A DNA stretch of 64,000 bases from Robinsoniella peoriensis (GCF_000797495.1 NZ_JTGN01000024.1:1-64000), one strand, 5' to 3'; shown: positions 45,408-54,380, numbered from the stretch's first letter. Notes: a model not told the origin generated them from the letters alone. A program made the numbers and translations.

Positions 45408-45526
45408 ATACTTTACCCTTTGCATATAGCACGCGTCCTGCTATCCTGCCCTTTCTGTATTTATTATAAACTCACTGCCCGGATTAAAAAAGTAAAAAAC
45501 CTGGATTATTGGGAAAATTTTTAGAT

Positions 45527-45742
45527 TTAAGATAAATTTAAAACAGAAAAGCTGATTATCTGCTCTTTGCTGAATACCTGCCCTCGATGCGAATACAGGA
45601 AATAGAACAGGTCAAACTTTTTAGCAGTCAGATATATCTCTTGTCCTTTGTTATTCGTAAAGATTCTAGTAAATGGGTCTATGGAAAACTCATGGCTTTG
45701 CTCTGTAAGAATAGAGGGAACACAGATTAAATTTTCAGACAA
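45527..45742 (-). pseudogene. Truncated winged-helix (response-regulator C-terminal) fragment
   Basis: 71 codons from a TTG. Residues 17-62 resemble the OmpR/PhoB winged helix (FSIDPFTRIFTNNKGQEIYLTAKKFDLFYFLYSHRGQVFSKEQI), but the recognition helix and wing are lost; the frame ends in unrelated ISFSVLNLS. It marks the left edge of the AT-rich foreign segment. Confidence 0.7.
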
Positions 45743-45747
45743 ACAAA

Positions 45748-46485
45748 TTATTTTAGTAATTGAGATGTGTTTTCACATCTAATCAACGAAACACCGTACG
45801 GTGTAAACGATAATTCCATATCCCATGTTTCTACTCCCTTTTCAATAGCATTGCTCATTGCATTATACACTTCTCTGTAGTGTGTGCTTTTTTGATGTGA
45901 TTTGGGGCAAGTGATTTTGTATTGGTAAACAGTCAACAAAATTGCTCTCTCTTGTTCTTTTAATAAATTGGCTAACGCATTAATGTGTTTTGTAAAACGC
46001 TCTGTAGATGAAAAAGGTGTAATTGGCTTCGTTTTGATACCTGTTCCATATTTTGCATGAATTGTAGTTAATGGTGTTTTAACTTCAATGTATGTATTAT
46101 CAACAAGAATATCTAATTTGGAATTTCCAAGAGGAACTTCACGTTTTATATTTTCATATCCAGAAATCATATTGCCTAATTGATGAGTGATTAAAAAATA
46201 TTCCACTAACTTGTTTGATAAAATTTGATTTATACCTATCCAGTTCTTTTCTTTTGTATCAAGTTCATCACAAGAAATTGCTTCCACAGTATATAGTAAT
46301 TTCCTTTTAGTATTATTACTTTGAGATACTAAACAAGAAATGTTTTTTACATCTATATCACCGATACGCCCTGTTGTCGGACAATGACATTTCACAATCT
46401 TATCATCTAATAAAACATCCATTGTAAACTGACTGTTGCGTTTCAAAATTATTCCTTCTTGAAGTGGAGTGGTAAATGAATACAT
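45748..46485 (-). CDS. sfsA: SfsA-family DNA/RNA nuclease
   Basis: 245 aa, SfsA family: N-terminal OB-like part with KIVKCHCPTTGRIGDI, and a nuclease-like C-terminal half with KLDILVDNTYIEVKTPL (D...ExK catalytic pattern) and the AILLTVYQY strand. SfsA was first linked to sugar fermentation genes in Escherichia coli and later to nuclease activity. The gene is AT-rich compared with the cluster genes on either side and overlaps the PPOX gene (TAATG), so the pair is probably co-expressed cargo of the foreign segment. Confidence 0.8.
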   Translation of the reverse strand: MYSFTTPLQEGIILKRNSQFTMDVLLDDKIVKCHCPTTGRIGDIDVKNISCLVSQSNNTKRKLLYTVEAISCDELDTKEKNWIGINQILSNKLVEYFLITHQLGNMISGYENIKREVPLGNSKLDILVDNTYIEVKTPLTTIHAKYGTGIKTKPITPFSSTERFTKHINALANLLKEQERAILLTVYQYKITCPKSHQKSTHYREVYNAMSNAIEKGVETWDMELSFTPYGVSLIRCENTSQLLK

Positions 46486-46949
46486 TAGCGTCCTTCTGGT
46501 TTATCAATCCATTTTCCTGATAAATGCTCTATATTTAATTCAAAGGCAAATATATTATTAAGGGCATGTGGTATTCCCTGCTTCGCATTTTCCCATGCAA
46601 TTTCTGGAACAAATTTTTCTACAAGTTTTTCTAAGACCATTTTTCGTTTTTCATTAACCTCATTGGCTGTACCAAAAAAAATCACACTTTGGCTTTTTAT
46701 TCCATCTTCTGTTTCTATAACCGTGAAACATATTTTAGGATTATTCTTCAAAGCATCAACTTTATGTCCACCTGCTGAACTGCAATGAAAATATAAAGAA
46801 TTTTCCAACATGATATAATGAACAGGTACTCCATAAGGATAGCCATTTTCTCCAATAACAGAAAGAACACCAAACTTTCCTCTTTTGAGGATTGCCTTTG
46901 CTTCTTCACTACTCAAAACCCTATCTTGACGTCTTAAATCTTTAAACAT
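46485..46949 (-). CDS. Pyridoxamine 5'-phosphate oxidase-like flavoprotein (Nim-like)
   Basis: About 154 aa, FMN-binding split barrel. Begins MFKDLRRQDRVLSSEEAKAILKRGKFGVLSVIGENGYPYGVPVHYIM, characteristic of the PPOX/NimA-related group, and has FHCSSAGGHKVDALKNNPKICFTV. GGAGGATAAAAAG precedes the ATG at 46949. It lies divergent to a TetR-type regulator with a palindromic operator between them. Relatives reduce nitroimidazoles or other small electrophiles; the substrate here is unknown. Confidence 0.85.
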   Translation of the reverse strand: MFKDLRRQDRVLSSEEAKAILKRGKFGVLSVIGENGYPYGVPVHYIMLENSLYFHCSSAGGHKVDALKNNPKICFTVIETEDGIKSQSVIFFGTANEVNEKRKMVLEKLVEKFVPEIAWENAKQGIPHALNNIFAFELNIEHLSGKWIDKPEGR

Positions 46950-46993
46950 CTTTTTATCCTCCATTTGACATATAATTAAAAATATAATATAGT

Positions 46994-47015
46994 AAGTGCA
47001 ACATTTGTTGCACTT
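46994..47015. promoter_or_regulatory. Probable TetR operator
   Basis: AAGTGCAACA-TT-TGTTGCACTT is a perfect 10-bp inverted repeat in the short region between the divergent PPOX and TetR genes. On the plus strand, TTGCAC within it, followed 16 bp later by TAAGAT, could be the tetR promoter, so binding would repress both directions. A half-site (TTGCAACA) recurs near 47062. Confidence 0.75.
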
Positions 47016-47090
47016 GGATTATATCTAAATAAGATGAATTGGTCAAGTTTATAACCTTTAATTGCAACAAAACAGGAGGTATTGTTGCTA

Positions 47091-47618
47091 ATGAAAAAAA
47101 ATAAAATTTCAGAAACTATGAAAGGATATATTGTAGAAGCATTTCTTTTGATACTGCATAATAAACCGTTTAATGTAATTACAATAGGTGAAATAACAGC
47201 AAGAGCAGGGGTAAACCGTTCAACATATTATCGCAATTTCAACTGTAAAGAAGATATTATCAAATTTTTTTATTATCAGATCCTTGAAAATTGTATTTCT
47301 AACAAAACTGATAATAATATTGAACAGCATTTAATCAATATTTTTGAACAATTCCTATTATATAAAGATGATTTACTCTGCTTACATAAAAATAGTTTAT
47401 CGTATTTATTATTGGAATCTCTTAATAATTTTTTTGCTATCCAAAATCCGAATCTCAATCCAATCAATGTAAGAGATAATTTTGAAATATATTATCATAC
47501 AGGTGGAATATTCAATACTTTTTTATTATGGTTTGACTCTGAAATGAAGATTAATCCCCAATCTTTAGCTAGAAAATCTCTACAAATTTTACCGTCTGAT
47601 TTTAAACCAATGCTATAA
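47091..47618 (+). CDS. TetR/AcrR-family regulator
   Basis: About 175 aa. N-terminal helix-turn-helix ITIGEITARAGVNRSTYYRNFNCKEDIIKFFY, then a helical ligand-binding region of TetR_C type. AGGAGGT precedes the ATG at 47091; upstream TTG codons sit too close to that site. AT-rich like its neighbours. It probably represses itself and the divergent PPOX-SfsA pair through the palindrome at 46994-47015. Confidence 0.85.
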   Translation: MKKNKISETMKGYIVEAFLLILHNKPFNVITIGEITARAGVNRSTYYRNFNCKEDIIKFFYYQILENCISNKTDNNIEQHLINIFEQFLLYKDDLLCLHKNSLSYLLLESLNNFFAIQNPNLNPINVRDNFEIYYHTGGIFNTFLLWFDSEMKINPQSLARKSLQILPSDFKPML

Positions 47619-47662
47619 CATTAAAATAACATATTTGAAAACATCGTGATATTTTATTCCTA

Positions 47663-47809
47663 GAAGTCAATCAGGCATTGGGCGATTTGGAACGAGTGGA
47701 GGATATGCTGAAACAGGGGGAAAACAAACTGCGGAAACTGGCAGATGAAAACAAACATGCAAATTGGCTCATTCAGAACGGCAACCGCATTCAGATTAAA
47801 CGGAAATAG
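47663..47809 (+). pseudogene. Coiled-coil C-terminal fragment of a mobile-element protein
   Basis: An open frame without a start codon encodes [20 protein letters not shown] and continues through a charged helix to RIQIKRK-stop. The charged coiled-coil character and position directly before a broken Tn916-type integrase suggest the tail of a mobilisation or relaxase protein. The parent family is not certain. Confidence 0.45.
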
Positions 47810-48221
47810 TTTGAGAAAATCATAGATAACTTTGGAGAACAGCAATCGGTATATTCATGGAAACTGGTGGCTACGGACAGGGTGCCGAAAGGAAAGCGTG
47901 ACTGTGTATCGCTTCGGGAAAAAGAAGCGGAGATACGCAAAGACCTTGAGGACGGCATAGACGCTGTAGGCAAGAAAATGACGCTGTGCCAGCTTTACGC
48001 CATACAGAACGCCCAAGGGGCAACGTGAAGAAAAGCACACAGAAACAGCGTGAACAACTCATGGAGATACTAAAAGCGGACAAACTGGGCACAGGAGCAT
48101 TGACACAATAAAACCGTCAGACGCTATAGAATGGGCTGTCAGAATAAAAGAGAACGGCTACGCCTATCAGACCATCAACAATTACAAGCGTTCCTTTCCA
48201 AAGGCAAATATCAACGGATAG
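47810..48221 (+). pseudogene. Tn916-type tyrosine integrase, fragmented
   Basis: Three frame-shifted pieces in order match the N-terminal arm-binding part of Tn916-family integrase: FGEQQSVYSWKLVATDRVPK continuing to KKMTLCQLYAIQNAQG (ends at TGA 48026), then STQKQREQLMEILKADKLG, then IKPSDAIEWAVRIKENGYAY followed by QTINNYKRS and a stop at 48219. The catalytic domain (Arg, His, Tyr) is absent. This is a relict of an integrative conjugative element. Confidence 0.85.
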
Positions 48222-48487
48222 TAAAAATGCCCGTAAATCCTATAGAATAAGGATTAGCGGACATATAAAAAGTTATAAAGAGATAATCAAAATCTTATTT
48301 TAAATTCATAGAAATTTTACTAAAAATCCAAAATTATGAAAATATCCCTGCTGCCGGAAACGCTATAATATATGTAGAAACAGCAGATTCCGTTTAGGAT
48401 CAGGTTTATATACATCCTGACAAACTTAACCCTGCTTACTGATGCAGGAATAAATTTTAAACAAGCTCATGAATGGAGGAGATTATC
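48222..48487 (+). promoter_or_regulatory. Leader and promoter region of the HyuA-UroD-CobW set
   Basis: The region holds no gene. TATAAT at 48364-48369 is a plausible -10. Between it and the start codon are two hairpins: GTTT-TCAGG / CCTGA-AAAC (48392-48425) and CCTGC/GCAGG (48431-48448). A further perfect hairpin AATCCT/AGGATT lies near 48236-48256, at the edge of the integrase remnant. No known riboswitch consensus was recognised. Confidence 0.4.
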
Positions 48488-50494
48488 ATGATTGGAATTG
48501 GCATTGACACAGGGGGCACTTATACAGATGCTGTCATCTATGATTTGGAGAACAAACAGATATTAGAAAGCGCAAAATCCCTGACGACAAAAAGCCGCCT
48601 GGAAACAGGCATTACAAATGTACTGGAAAAGTTATCACAGACAGCTCTTCAGTCTGCATCGTTTATGGCACTGTCTACAACCCTTGCCACAAATGCCTGC
48701 GTGGAAGGCAAAGGCGGACGGGCTAAGCTAGTATTTATCGGGGTGAATCCCGGAACGGTAGATGAGACTTATCTCTCTTACGGGCTGCCTCCCTCCCGGG
48801 AAATATATTTTATGGATGGTGATCCGGCTGATGCACTGCGCCCTGAGATAAAGCCGGACTGGGTCAAATTCCGCCAGGATATCCGCACCTGTTTTACCGA
48901 TTGTGACAGCATAGCCGTGGTGCAGATTCATCCCAAAGACAACGGTGCTGCTTATGAAAAAACGGCTCTTCAGATTATTACGGAGGAACTGGATGTCCCA
49001 TGTATTACAGGTTACGAACTGTTCCATGACCTAAACGTCCTGCGCCGGGGTGCCAGTGCCCTGTTAAACGCCCGGCTGATGCCGGTAATGAAGGAATTTT
49101 TCAAGGCAATCAAAGTTTCACTTGAAAATCTGGGGCTGTCTCTTCCTATCGTAATTGTTAGAAGCGACGGTTCGCTCATGTCCCAGGGATTTGCCTCCAC
49201 AAGGCCGGTGGAAACGCTGTTATGCGGTCCGGCTGCCAGCGTAATGGGCGGCGTGGAACTGGCGGATGAAGAAAATGCCCTGATCGTGGATATGGGGGGT
49301 ACGACTTCTGATATCGCCATTGTGAAAAACCATACCCCCGTTACCGTCCGGGAAGGAATCCAGATCGGGATCTATAAAACCTTTGTGAAGGGCCTGTATG
49401 TAGATACTTTCGGCCTGGGCGGCGACAGTGCCATCCGCTATGAAAACGGCAGGCTCTATCTGGATACGGAACGGGTTATCCCCCTTTGTACCCTTTCTTC
49501 CCAGTTCCCTGGCGTGCTGGCACAGCTGGAAGAATTAAATCAGACGGGCAAGCCCCACAGCCATTTCCTCCACGAGTTCTTTGTATTAATGAAAGAACCC
49601 AGGAACAAAAGCAGCTACACACAGGTAGAACTGGACTTTTGCTCTGCTCTGTCAGATGGTCCCCTGATTTTTACAAAAGCGGCCGCAGCCATTCATAAGG
49701 ATACTTATAACTTCAGTATGAAACGGCTGGAACAGGAAGGAATTGTCATGCGTTCCGGTCTTACGCCAACTGATATTATGCATATCCGAAAGGACTACAC
49801 GCCCTTTGACCGGAAGGCTTCCGTGCTGGGCGCAGAGTTCATAGCCCGCTCCGTGGAGATTACAGCGGACCGTCTGACCGATAAAGTCTACCATCTGGTA
49901 AAAAAGAAACTTTACTGCAACCTTGTACGCATCCTGCTAAGCGACCATAATTCCACAAAGCATAAACACCTGAACCCGGATATGCTGAACAGCCTGATTG
50001 AAGAAAGCTACGAAGATGCCGTAACCCATGAAACGTCCAGTTTCTTTTCCACACAGTTTCAGACCCATGCTACGCTGATTGGCGTTGGTGCCCCGATCCA
50101 CATCTTCTTAGAGGACGTGGCAAAACTGCTGGGCACAAAAGCCGTCATTCCCAGAAATGCAGCCGTAGCAAATGCACTGGGTGCCGTGGTAGGTAATGTA
50201 TCTGCATCTTACGATGTAGAGATCAAACCACTTTACGACTCATCCGATTTGACCGGTTACCAGGTCTTCACGCGAAGCGGATGCCTGAGCTTTAAAGATT
50301 ACGATGCCGCCAGGGAAACAGCCATTGAAGAAGCACTGGATGGCGCCAGATCAGAAGCTTACCAGAGAGGGGCTGTAGGAGAAATCACAACATCTTACGA
50401 AAGCAGCATTTCTGAGGCTGCAATTGGGGAAAACAACTTATTCCTGGGTGAAATGATTGTGGGCCATGCCATAGGCAGAATTATTTCCCTATAA
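48488..50494 (+). CDS. Hydantoinase/oxoprolinase A-family protein (HyuA-like), stand-alone
   Basis: 668 aa. ASKHA-type fold signatures: MIGIGIDTGGTYTDAVIYD, ALSTTLATNACVEGKGGRAKLVFIG, RSDGSLMSQGFASTRPVETLLCGPAASVMGG and IVDMGGTTSDIAIV. The family usually works with a HyuB subunit, which is absent here. The next genes are a UroD-type methyltransferase and a CobW GTPase, so the ATPase-like fold may serve a methyl-transfer or cofactor-reactivation step, not hydantoin hydrolysis; that is inference. GGAGGAGATTATC precedes the ATG at 48488. Confidence 0.85.
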   Translation: MIGIGIDTGGTYTDAVIYDLENKQILESAKSLTTKSRLETGITNVLEKLSQTALQSASFMALSTTLATNACVEGKGGRAKLVFIGVNPGTVDETYLSYGLPPSREIYFMDGDPADALRPEIKPDWVKFRQDIRTCFTDCDSIAVVQIHPKDNGAAYEKTALQIITEELDVPCITGYELFHDLNVLRRGASALLNARLMPVMKEFFKAIKVSLENLGLSLPIVIVRSDGSLMSQGFASTRPVETLLCGPAASVMGGVELADEENALIVDMGGTTSDIAIVKNHTPVTVREGIQIGIYKTFVKGLYVDTFGLGGDSAIRYENGRLYLDTERVIPLCTLSSQFPGVLAQLEELNQTGKPHSHFLHEFFVLMKEPRNKSSYTQVELDFCSALSDGPLIFTKAAAAIHKDTYNFSMKRLEQEGIVMRSGLTPTDIMHIRKDYTPFDRKASVLGAEFIARSVEITADRLTDKVYHLVKKKLYCNLVRILLSDHNSTKHKHLNPDMLNSLIEESYEDAVTHETSSFFSTQFQTHATLIGVGAPIHIFLEDVAKLLGTKAVIPRNAAVANALGAVVGNVSASYDVEIKPLYDSSDLTGYQVFTRSGCLSFKDYDAARETAIEEALDGARSEAYQRGAVGEITTSYESSISEAAIGENNLFLGEMIVGHAIGRIISL

Positions 50495-50684
50495 CCTTTC
50501 AATGATTGTATTTAGTAATTTTTTTCGATAATCCAAAGTTATACCCTTTATAGTATATTATCATTTCAGTATGAATTCCATATTTTTTACAAATTTTCTA
50601 TGTTTTTTTCTAAAATTTTGTTTTGAAATATTCTATACTTTGCTCATGAAAATGAAACGGCGAGTACTGTTACCAGCGTAATCA

Positions 50685-50704
50685 CAGCTGGATAGAGCAC
50701 CTGA
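50685..50704 (+). other. 20-nt tRNA D-arm-like sequence
   Basis: CAGCTGGATAGAGCACCTGA is the D-loop to anticodon-stem sequence common to several bacterial tRNAs. The 5' half of the D-stem (GCTC) is replaced by TCAC, and no anticodon, T-arm or acceptor stem follows, so it is not a tRNA. It sits in the leader of the UroD gene at 50736. Confidence 0.35.
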
Positions 50705-50735
50705 ACCGGAACAAATAGAAAGCGGGGTATTTATT

Positions 50736-51773
50736 ATGAATTCTATGGAACGTGTAGTCACTGCATTGCAGCACAAAGAACCAGACCGGGTACCGGTTTA
50801 TCCCATCATCAGCGGAGCTTCCAGAAGGCTGATCGGTGCATCTTATAAGGACTGGTCCAACGATGCTGATATCTGTGCGGAAGCATTGTTAAAAGCAAAG
50901 GAAGAATTTGACCTGGATTGTATCGTAACACTCATTGACCTCTCCATTGAATGTGATGCATGGGGACAGGAACTGGTCTATCCGGAGGACGAAGCGGCAC
51001 ATCCTAATTACAACAACTGTGTCGTTCAGGAAATCGAGGACTATGCCAAGATAAAAAAAGTGGATTACCGTACATCAAAACGTATGATGATGCACATTGA
51101 TACCTGTAAGAAACTGGTAGAAGCTGCTAACGGCGAATACCCGGTGGTCGCTTTTGTCTTCGGTCCACTGGGAACGCTTTCCATGCTCCGTAACCAGCAG
51201 GATATGTATATGGATCTCTATGACGATCCGGATGCCGTACATGATGCTGCGAGGGAAGTAAACGAAACCCTGAAGGATTACTGCAACGCACTCATGGACA
51301 CCGGAGTCAACGGTATTATGTTCGACACGCTGTTCTCATCCGGGGCAATTATGAGTAAAACCATGTGGATGGAAATGGAAGGGGATCTTGTAAAAGAACT
51401 GGCTGATGTGGTTCATGCCAGAGAATGTCTGGTAATGATTCACAACTGCGGGCAGAAAATATATTTTGACGCTCAGATAGAAACAATGAATCCCACGGCA
51501 ATCTCCTTCCTTTATCCGCCGGATGACTGTGCAGATTTTCAGGAATGCAAAGCTAAATACGGCGATAAGGTTACCCTGATCGGCTGCGTTACTCCTGCAA
51601 GTGCGGTTATCGGAACCGATGAGGAGTGGGATCTGGAATGTAAAAACAACATTGATGCCATGGCAAAAGGCGGCGGCTTTATGTTGGCGACCGGCTGTGA
51701 ATACCCCGCAAATGCCTCATTTGACCGGGCAAAGCGCATGGTAGATATTGCAAAAACTTATGGCCGTTATTGA
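50736..51773 (+). CDS. UroD/MtaA-family methyltransferase
   Basis: 345 aa, UroD-type TIM barrel starting MNSMERVVTALQHKEPDRVPVYPII. The MtaA-type zinc ligands are all present: HNC (His236, Cys238) and Cys321 in LATGCEYPANAS. This points to a zinc-dependent methyltransferase moving a methyl group between a corrinoid protein and a thiol or tetrahydrofolate, and away from haem synthesis. It overlaps the CobW-like gene by 14 bp. It follows the HyuA-like gene after a 241-bp AT-rich gap that may hold its own promoter. Confidence 0.88.
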   Translation: MNSMERVVTALQHKEPDRVPVYPIISGASRRLIGASYKDWSNDADICAEALLKAKEEFDLDCIVTLIDLSIECDAWGQELVYPEDEAAHPNYNNCVVQEIEDYAKIKKVDYRTSKRMMMHIDTCKKLVEAANGEYPVVAFVFGPLGTLSMLRNQQDMYMDLYDDPDAVHDAAREVNETLKDYCNALMDTGVNGIMFDTLFSSGAIMSKTMWMEMEGDLVKELADVVHARECLVMIHNCGQKIYFDAQIETMNPTAISFLYPPDDCADFQECKAKYGDKVTLIGCVTPASAVIGTDEEWDLECKNNIDAMAKGGGFMLATGCEYPANASFDRAKRMVDIAKTYGRY

Positions 51774-52701
51774 TCTGATCACCGGATTTTTAGGCGCCGG
51801 TAAAACTACATTTATTAAATACTATGCCGATTACCTGATCCGCATCGGGGAATCTGTGACAATTATAGAAAACGAATTTGGTGCTGCTGGGGTAGATACC
51901 GCTTTTCTCCAGGGCCGGGGGTTAAAAATCAATCAGCTTACAGGTGGCTGTATCTGCTGTTCCCAGAAAGTCAATTTTCATGATATGCTGCTGGAACTGT
52001 CCCATCAAGGCTGCTCCCATATTATTGTGGAACCCTCTGGCATATATAATATGGACGAATTTTTTGATATTGTGAACAGCCCTGCCGTCCGGTCCTGCTG
52101 CAAAGTGGGAAGCATTCTGACCATTGCTGATCCGCATCCTCTGACTGACCTGTCGGAGGATGCAATGTATATTATGTATTCCCAGCTGTTGAATACCGGA
52201 AAGGTAATTTTAAGTAAAACGGGGAATGTAACTCCCGAAGAGATCTTATCTTCTATTGCAGATTTAAATGATCTCATGAAGCATTACAAAAGTGACCGGA
52301 TATTTGGAACGGACGTCTGTATCAAAAACTGGTCTGATTTTACGGATGATGATTTTGAAAGTTTTCGAAACGTCGGCTGTCAGGCTCACTGGCACGAAGA
52401 GAAACGCTTTGACCACAGCCGCCTCTATTCCAGCACTACCCTTGCCGATTTCTGTCAGAATGAGGCAGACCTCCTTCATGCATTGAAACAGATTATGAGT
52501 GGGCGCTGTGGCTATATACTCCGCATAAAAGGCTATATTCCCACTCTGGACGGCAATTGTTACGAAGTGAATTGTTCCGCAAACGAATTACTCGTCACTT
52601 CCTGCCGTCCCCGAGATGCATTGCTGAATATTATTGGAAAAGACATCAACCGTAAAAAAATAAAGGAATATTTTGTCGGAATGCCAAAAGTATCATCTTG
52701 A
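51760..52701 (+). CDS. G3E-family (CobW-like) GTPase / metallochaperone
   Basis: About 313 aa. P-loop GFLGAGKTTFIKYY, a classical CxCC metal motif in GGCICCSQKV, the switch segment IENEFGAAGVDTAFL, and a C-terminal CobW domain. The ATG at 51760 lies inside the end of the UroD gene, so the two are translationally coupled. Together with the pair at 40821/43401, this is the second UroD-CobW association in the window. It probably supplies zinc or another metal to the methyltransferase. Confidence 0.88.
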   Translation: MAVIDLITGFLGAGKTTFIKYYADYLIRIGESVTIIENEFGAAGVDTAFLQGRGLKINQLTGGCICCSQKVNFHDMLLELSHQGCSHIIVEPSGIYNMDEFFDIVNSPAVRSCCKVGSILTIADPHPLTDLSEDAMYIMYSQLLNTGKVILSKTGNVTPEEILSSIADLNDLMKHYKSDRIFGTDVCIKNWSDFTDDDFESFRNVGCQAHWHEEKRFDHSRLYSSTTLADFCQNEADLLHALKQIMSGRCGYILRIKGYIPTLDGNCYEVNCSANELLVTSCRPRDALLNIIGKDINRKKIKEYFVGMPKVSS

Positions 52702-52726
52702 CTTTTTCTAAAATAAGTTCTATACT

Positions 52727-52765
52727 AATTGCGCACGCAAATGGTTATTTGCGTGCGCAATTTTT
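52727..52765 (+). terminator. Intrinsic terminator after the CobW gene
   Basis: A perfect 16-bp stem AATTGCGCACGCAAAT / ATTTGCGTGCGCAATT with a GGTT loop, followed by TTT, starts 25 bp after the CobW stop. Confidence 0.9.
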
Positions 52766-52929
52766 ATCATATAGCCTATTCAGTTTAAACACGAAATCTC
52801 ACATCCCGCTAATTCCAGCCTTTTATATGGTATCCAACAGTAAAAGTCCGGGAATACTATGGAGAAATTGTGTTAATCACAGCTATTCAGAGATATTATG
52901 ATAAAACAAAAGAAAAAGGAGGAACCAAA

Positions 52930-54333
52930 ATGAAGCCAGTTTCACAAGAAGCAAATAATCCCCTGGGATATCGTAAAGTATCCAGGCTTTTGACCGGATA
53001 TGCCATTCCCTGTATCATTTCCATGCTGGTTACCGCACTTTATAACATAGTGGATCAGATATTTATCGGGCAGGGTGTGGGCGTTTTAGGAAACGCCGCA
53101 ACAAACATTGCTTTTCCATTGTCCACTACCTGCACTGCAATTGCTCTGCTGCTTGGTATCGGCGGCGCCTCTAATTTTTCACTGGAACTGGGTGCCGGCA
53201 GGAAGGATGATGCGGCGAAGTCCGCTGGAAATGCAATCACCATGATGGCAGTATGTGGAATCGCACTTTTTGTGATTGTAACAATCTTCCTGACTCCCAT
53301 GCTGAAATTCTTTGGTGCCACGGATGATGTTCTTCCTTATGCCCAGACCTATACCCGGATTACCTCCATTGGATTTCCATTTCTGATTATCAACACTGCA
53401 ATCAGTAAACTGATCCTGGCGGACGGCAGTCCCAAATATTCCATGACCTCCATGCTGGTTGGCGCCGTTATCAATACCATCCTGGACCCTATCTTTATCT
53501 TTGTATTCGATATGGGTATGGCAGGCGCAGCTCTTGCAACCATAATCGGACAGATCATTTCCTTTTGCATCAGCGTAAAATATGCATTCCATTTTCATCA
53601 TATTACACTGACACGCAAAAGCTTTCAGCTAAAGTATAAATACTGCAGAAATATTTTTGCCCTTGGAGCCAGCGCCTGTTTTAATCAAATTGCCATGACC
53701 GTAACTCAGATTGTCATGAACAACGTGCTCTCCTATTATGGTGCAAGATCTATATATGGAAGCGAAATTCCCCTTGCCTGCGCAGGTATTATCATAAAAG
53801 TAAATATGATTTTTATGGCGCTTGTCATCGGTATCTCTCAGGGAACCCAGCCCATTGTAGGATTCAACTACGGAGCAAAAGAATACGGACGCGTCAAAGA
53901 GACTTATAAACTGGCAGTTTTCAGTGCAACGCTAATTTCTATTCTGGCATTCCTCTGCTTTCAGTTTTTCCCGCGGCAGATTATTTCCATCTTTGGAAAC
54001 GGAAGCGAGACCTATTTTAAATTCGCGGAACGGTATTTCAGAATCTTTTTGTTTTTGACTTTTATAAATGGCATACAGCCGGTTACTTCCAATTTCTTTA
54101 CCTCCATTGGGAAATCCGTACTGGGTGTATTCATGTCCCTTACCAGACAGATTATTTTCCTGCTTCCGCTTTTTGTCATTTTTCCTATCTTCCTGGGAAT
54201 CGACGGCGTAATGTATGCCGGCCCCATAGCAGATGCGGCTGCAGCGGTTGTCTGCATTTACTTCCTGATCCGGGAAATGCGTGAACTTACACGGCTTCAG
54301 AAAGGATTGGAAGAAGCAACACCAATTGCTTAA
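52930..54333 (+). CDS. MATE-family efflux transporter
   Basis: About 467 aa with twelve predicted membrane segments and MatE-type repeats (ALYNIVDQIFIGQGVGVLGNAATNIAFPLS ... ICTCIA-like core; second half GISQGTQPIVGFNYGAKEYGRVKETYK). An ORF extends upstream to 52870, but AAAAGGAGGAACCAAA is correctly placed before the ATG at 52930. It should export organic cations or drugs by Na+ or H+ antiport. It has its own transcription unit after the terminator at 52727. Confidence 0.92.
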   Translation: MKPVSQEANNPLGYRKVSRLLTGYAIPCIISMLVTALYNIVDQIFIGQGVGVLGNAATNIAFPLSTTCTAIALLLGIGGASNFSLELGAGRKDDAAKSAGNAITMMAVCGIALFVIVTIFLTPMLKFFGATDDVLPYAQTYTRITSIGFPFLIINTAISKLILADGSPKYSMTSMLVGAVINTILDPIFIFVFDMGMAGAALATIIGQIISFCISVKYAFHFHHITLTRKSFQLKYKYCRNIFALGASACFNQIAMTVTQIVMNNVLSYYGARSIYGSEIPLACAGIIIKVNMIFMALVIGISQGTQPIVGFNYGAKEYGRVKETYKLAVFSATLISILAFLCFQFFPRQIISIFGNGSETYFKFAERYFRIFLFLTFINGIQPVTSNFFTSIGKSVLGVFMSLTRQIIFLLPLFVIFPIFLGIDGVMYAGPIADAAAAVVCIYFLIREMRELTRLQKGLEEATPIA

Positions 54334-54380
54334 AATGAATGATTAATGAGGCACTCATTTATCTGCAGTGCCATATTATT

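Noticed and set aside
47276-48092. Several 60-73-codon minus-strand frames over the integrase remnant
   Set aside because: They are antisense to recognisable integrase fragments and have no features of their own.
50685-50704. Functional tRNA gene
   Set aside because: Only a D-arm-like string is present; D-stem partner, anticodon, T-arm and acceptor stem are missing.
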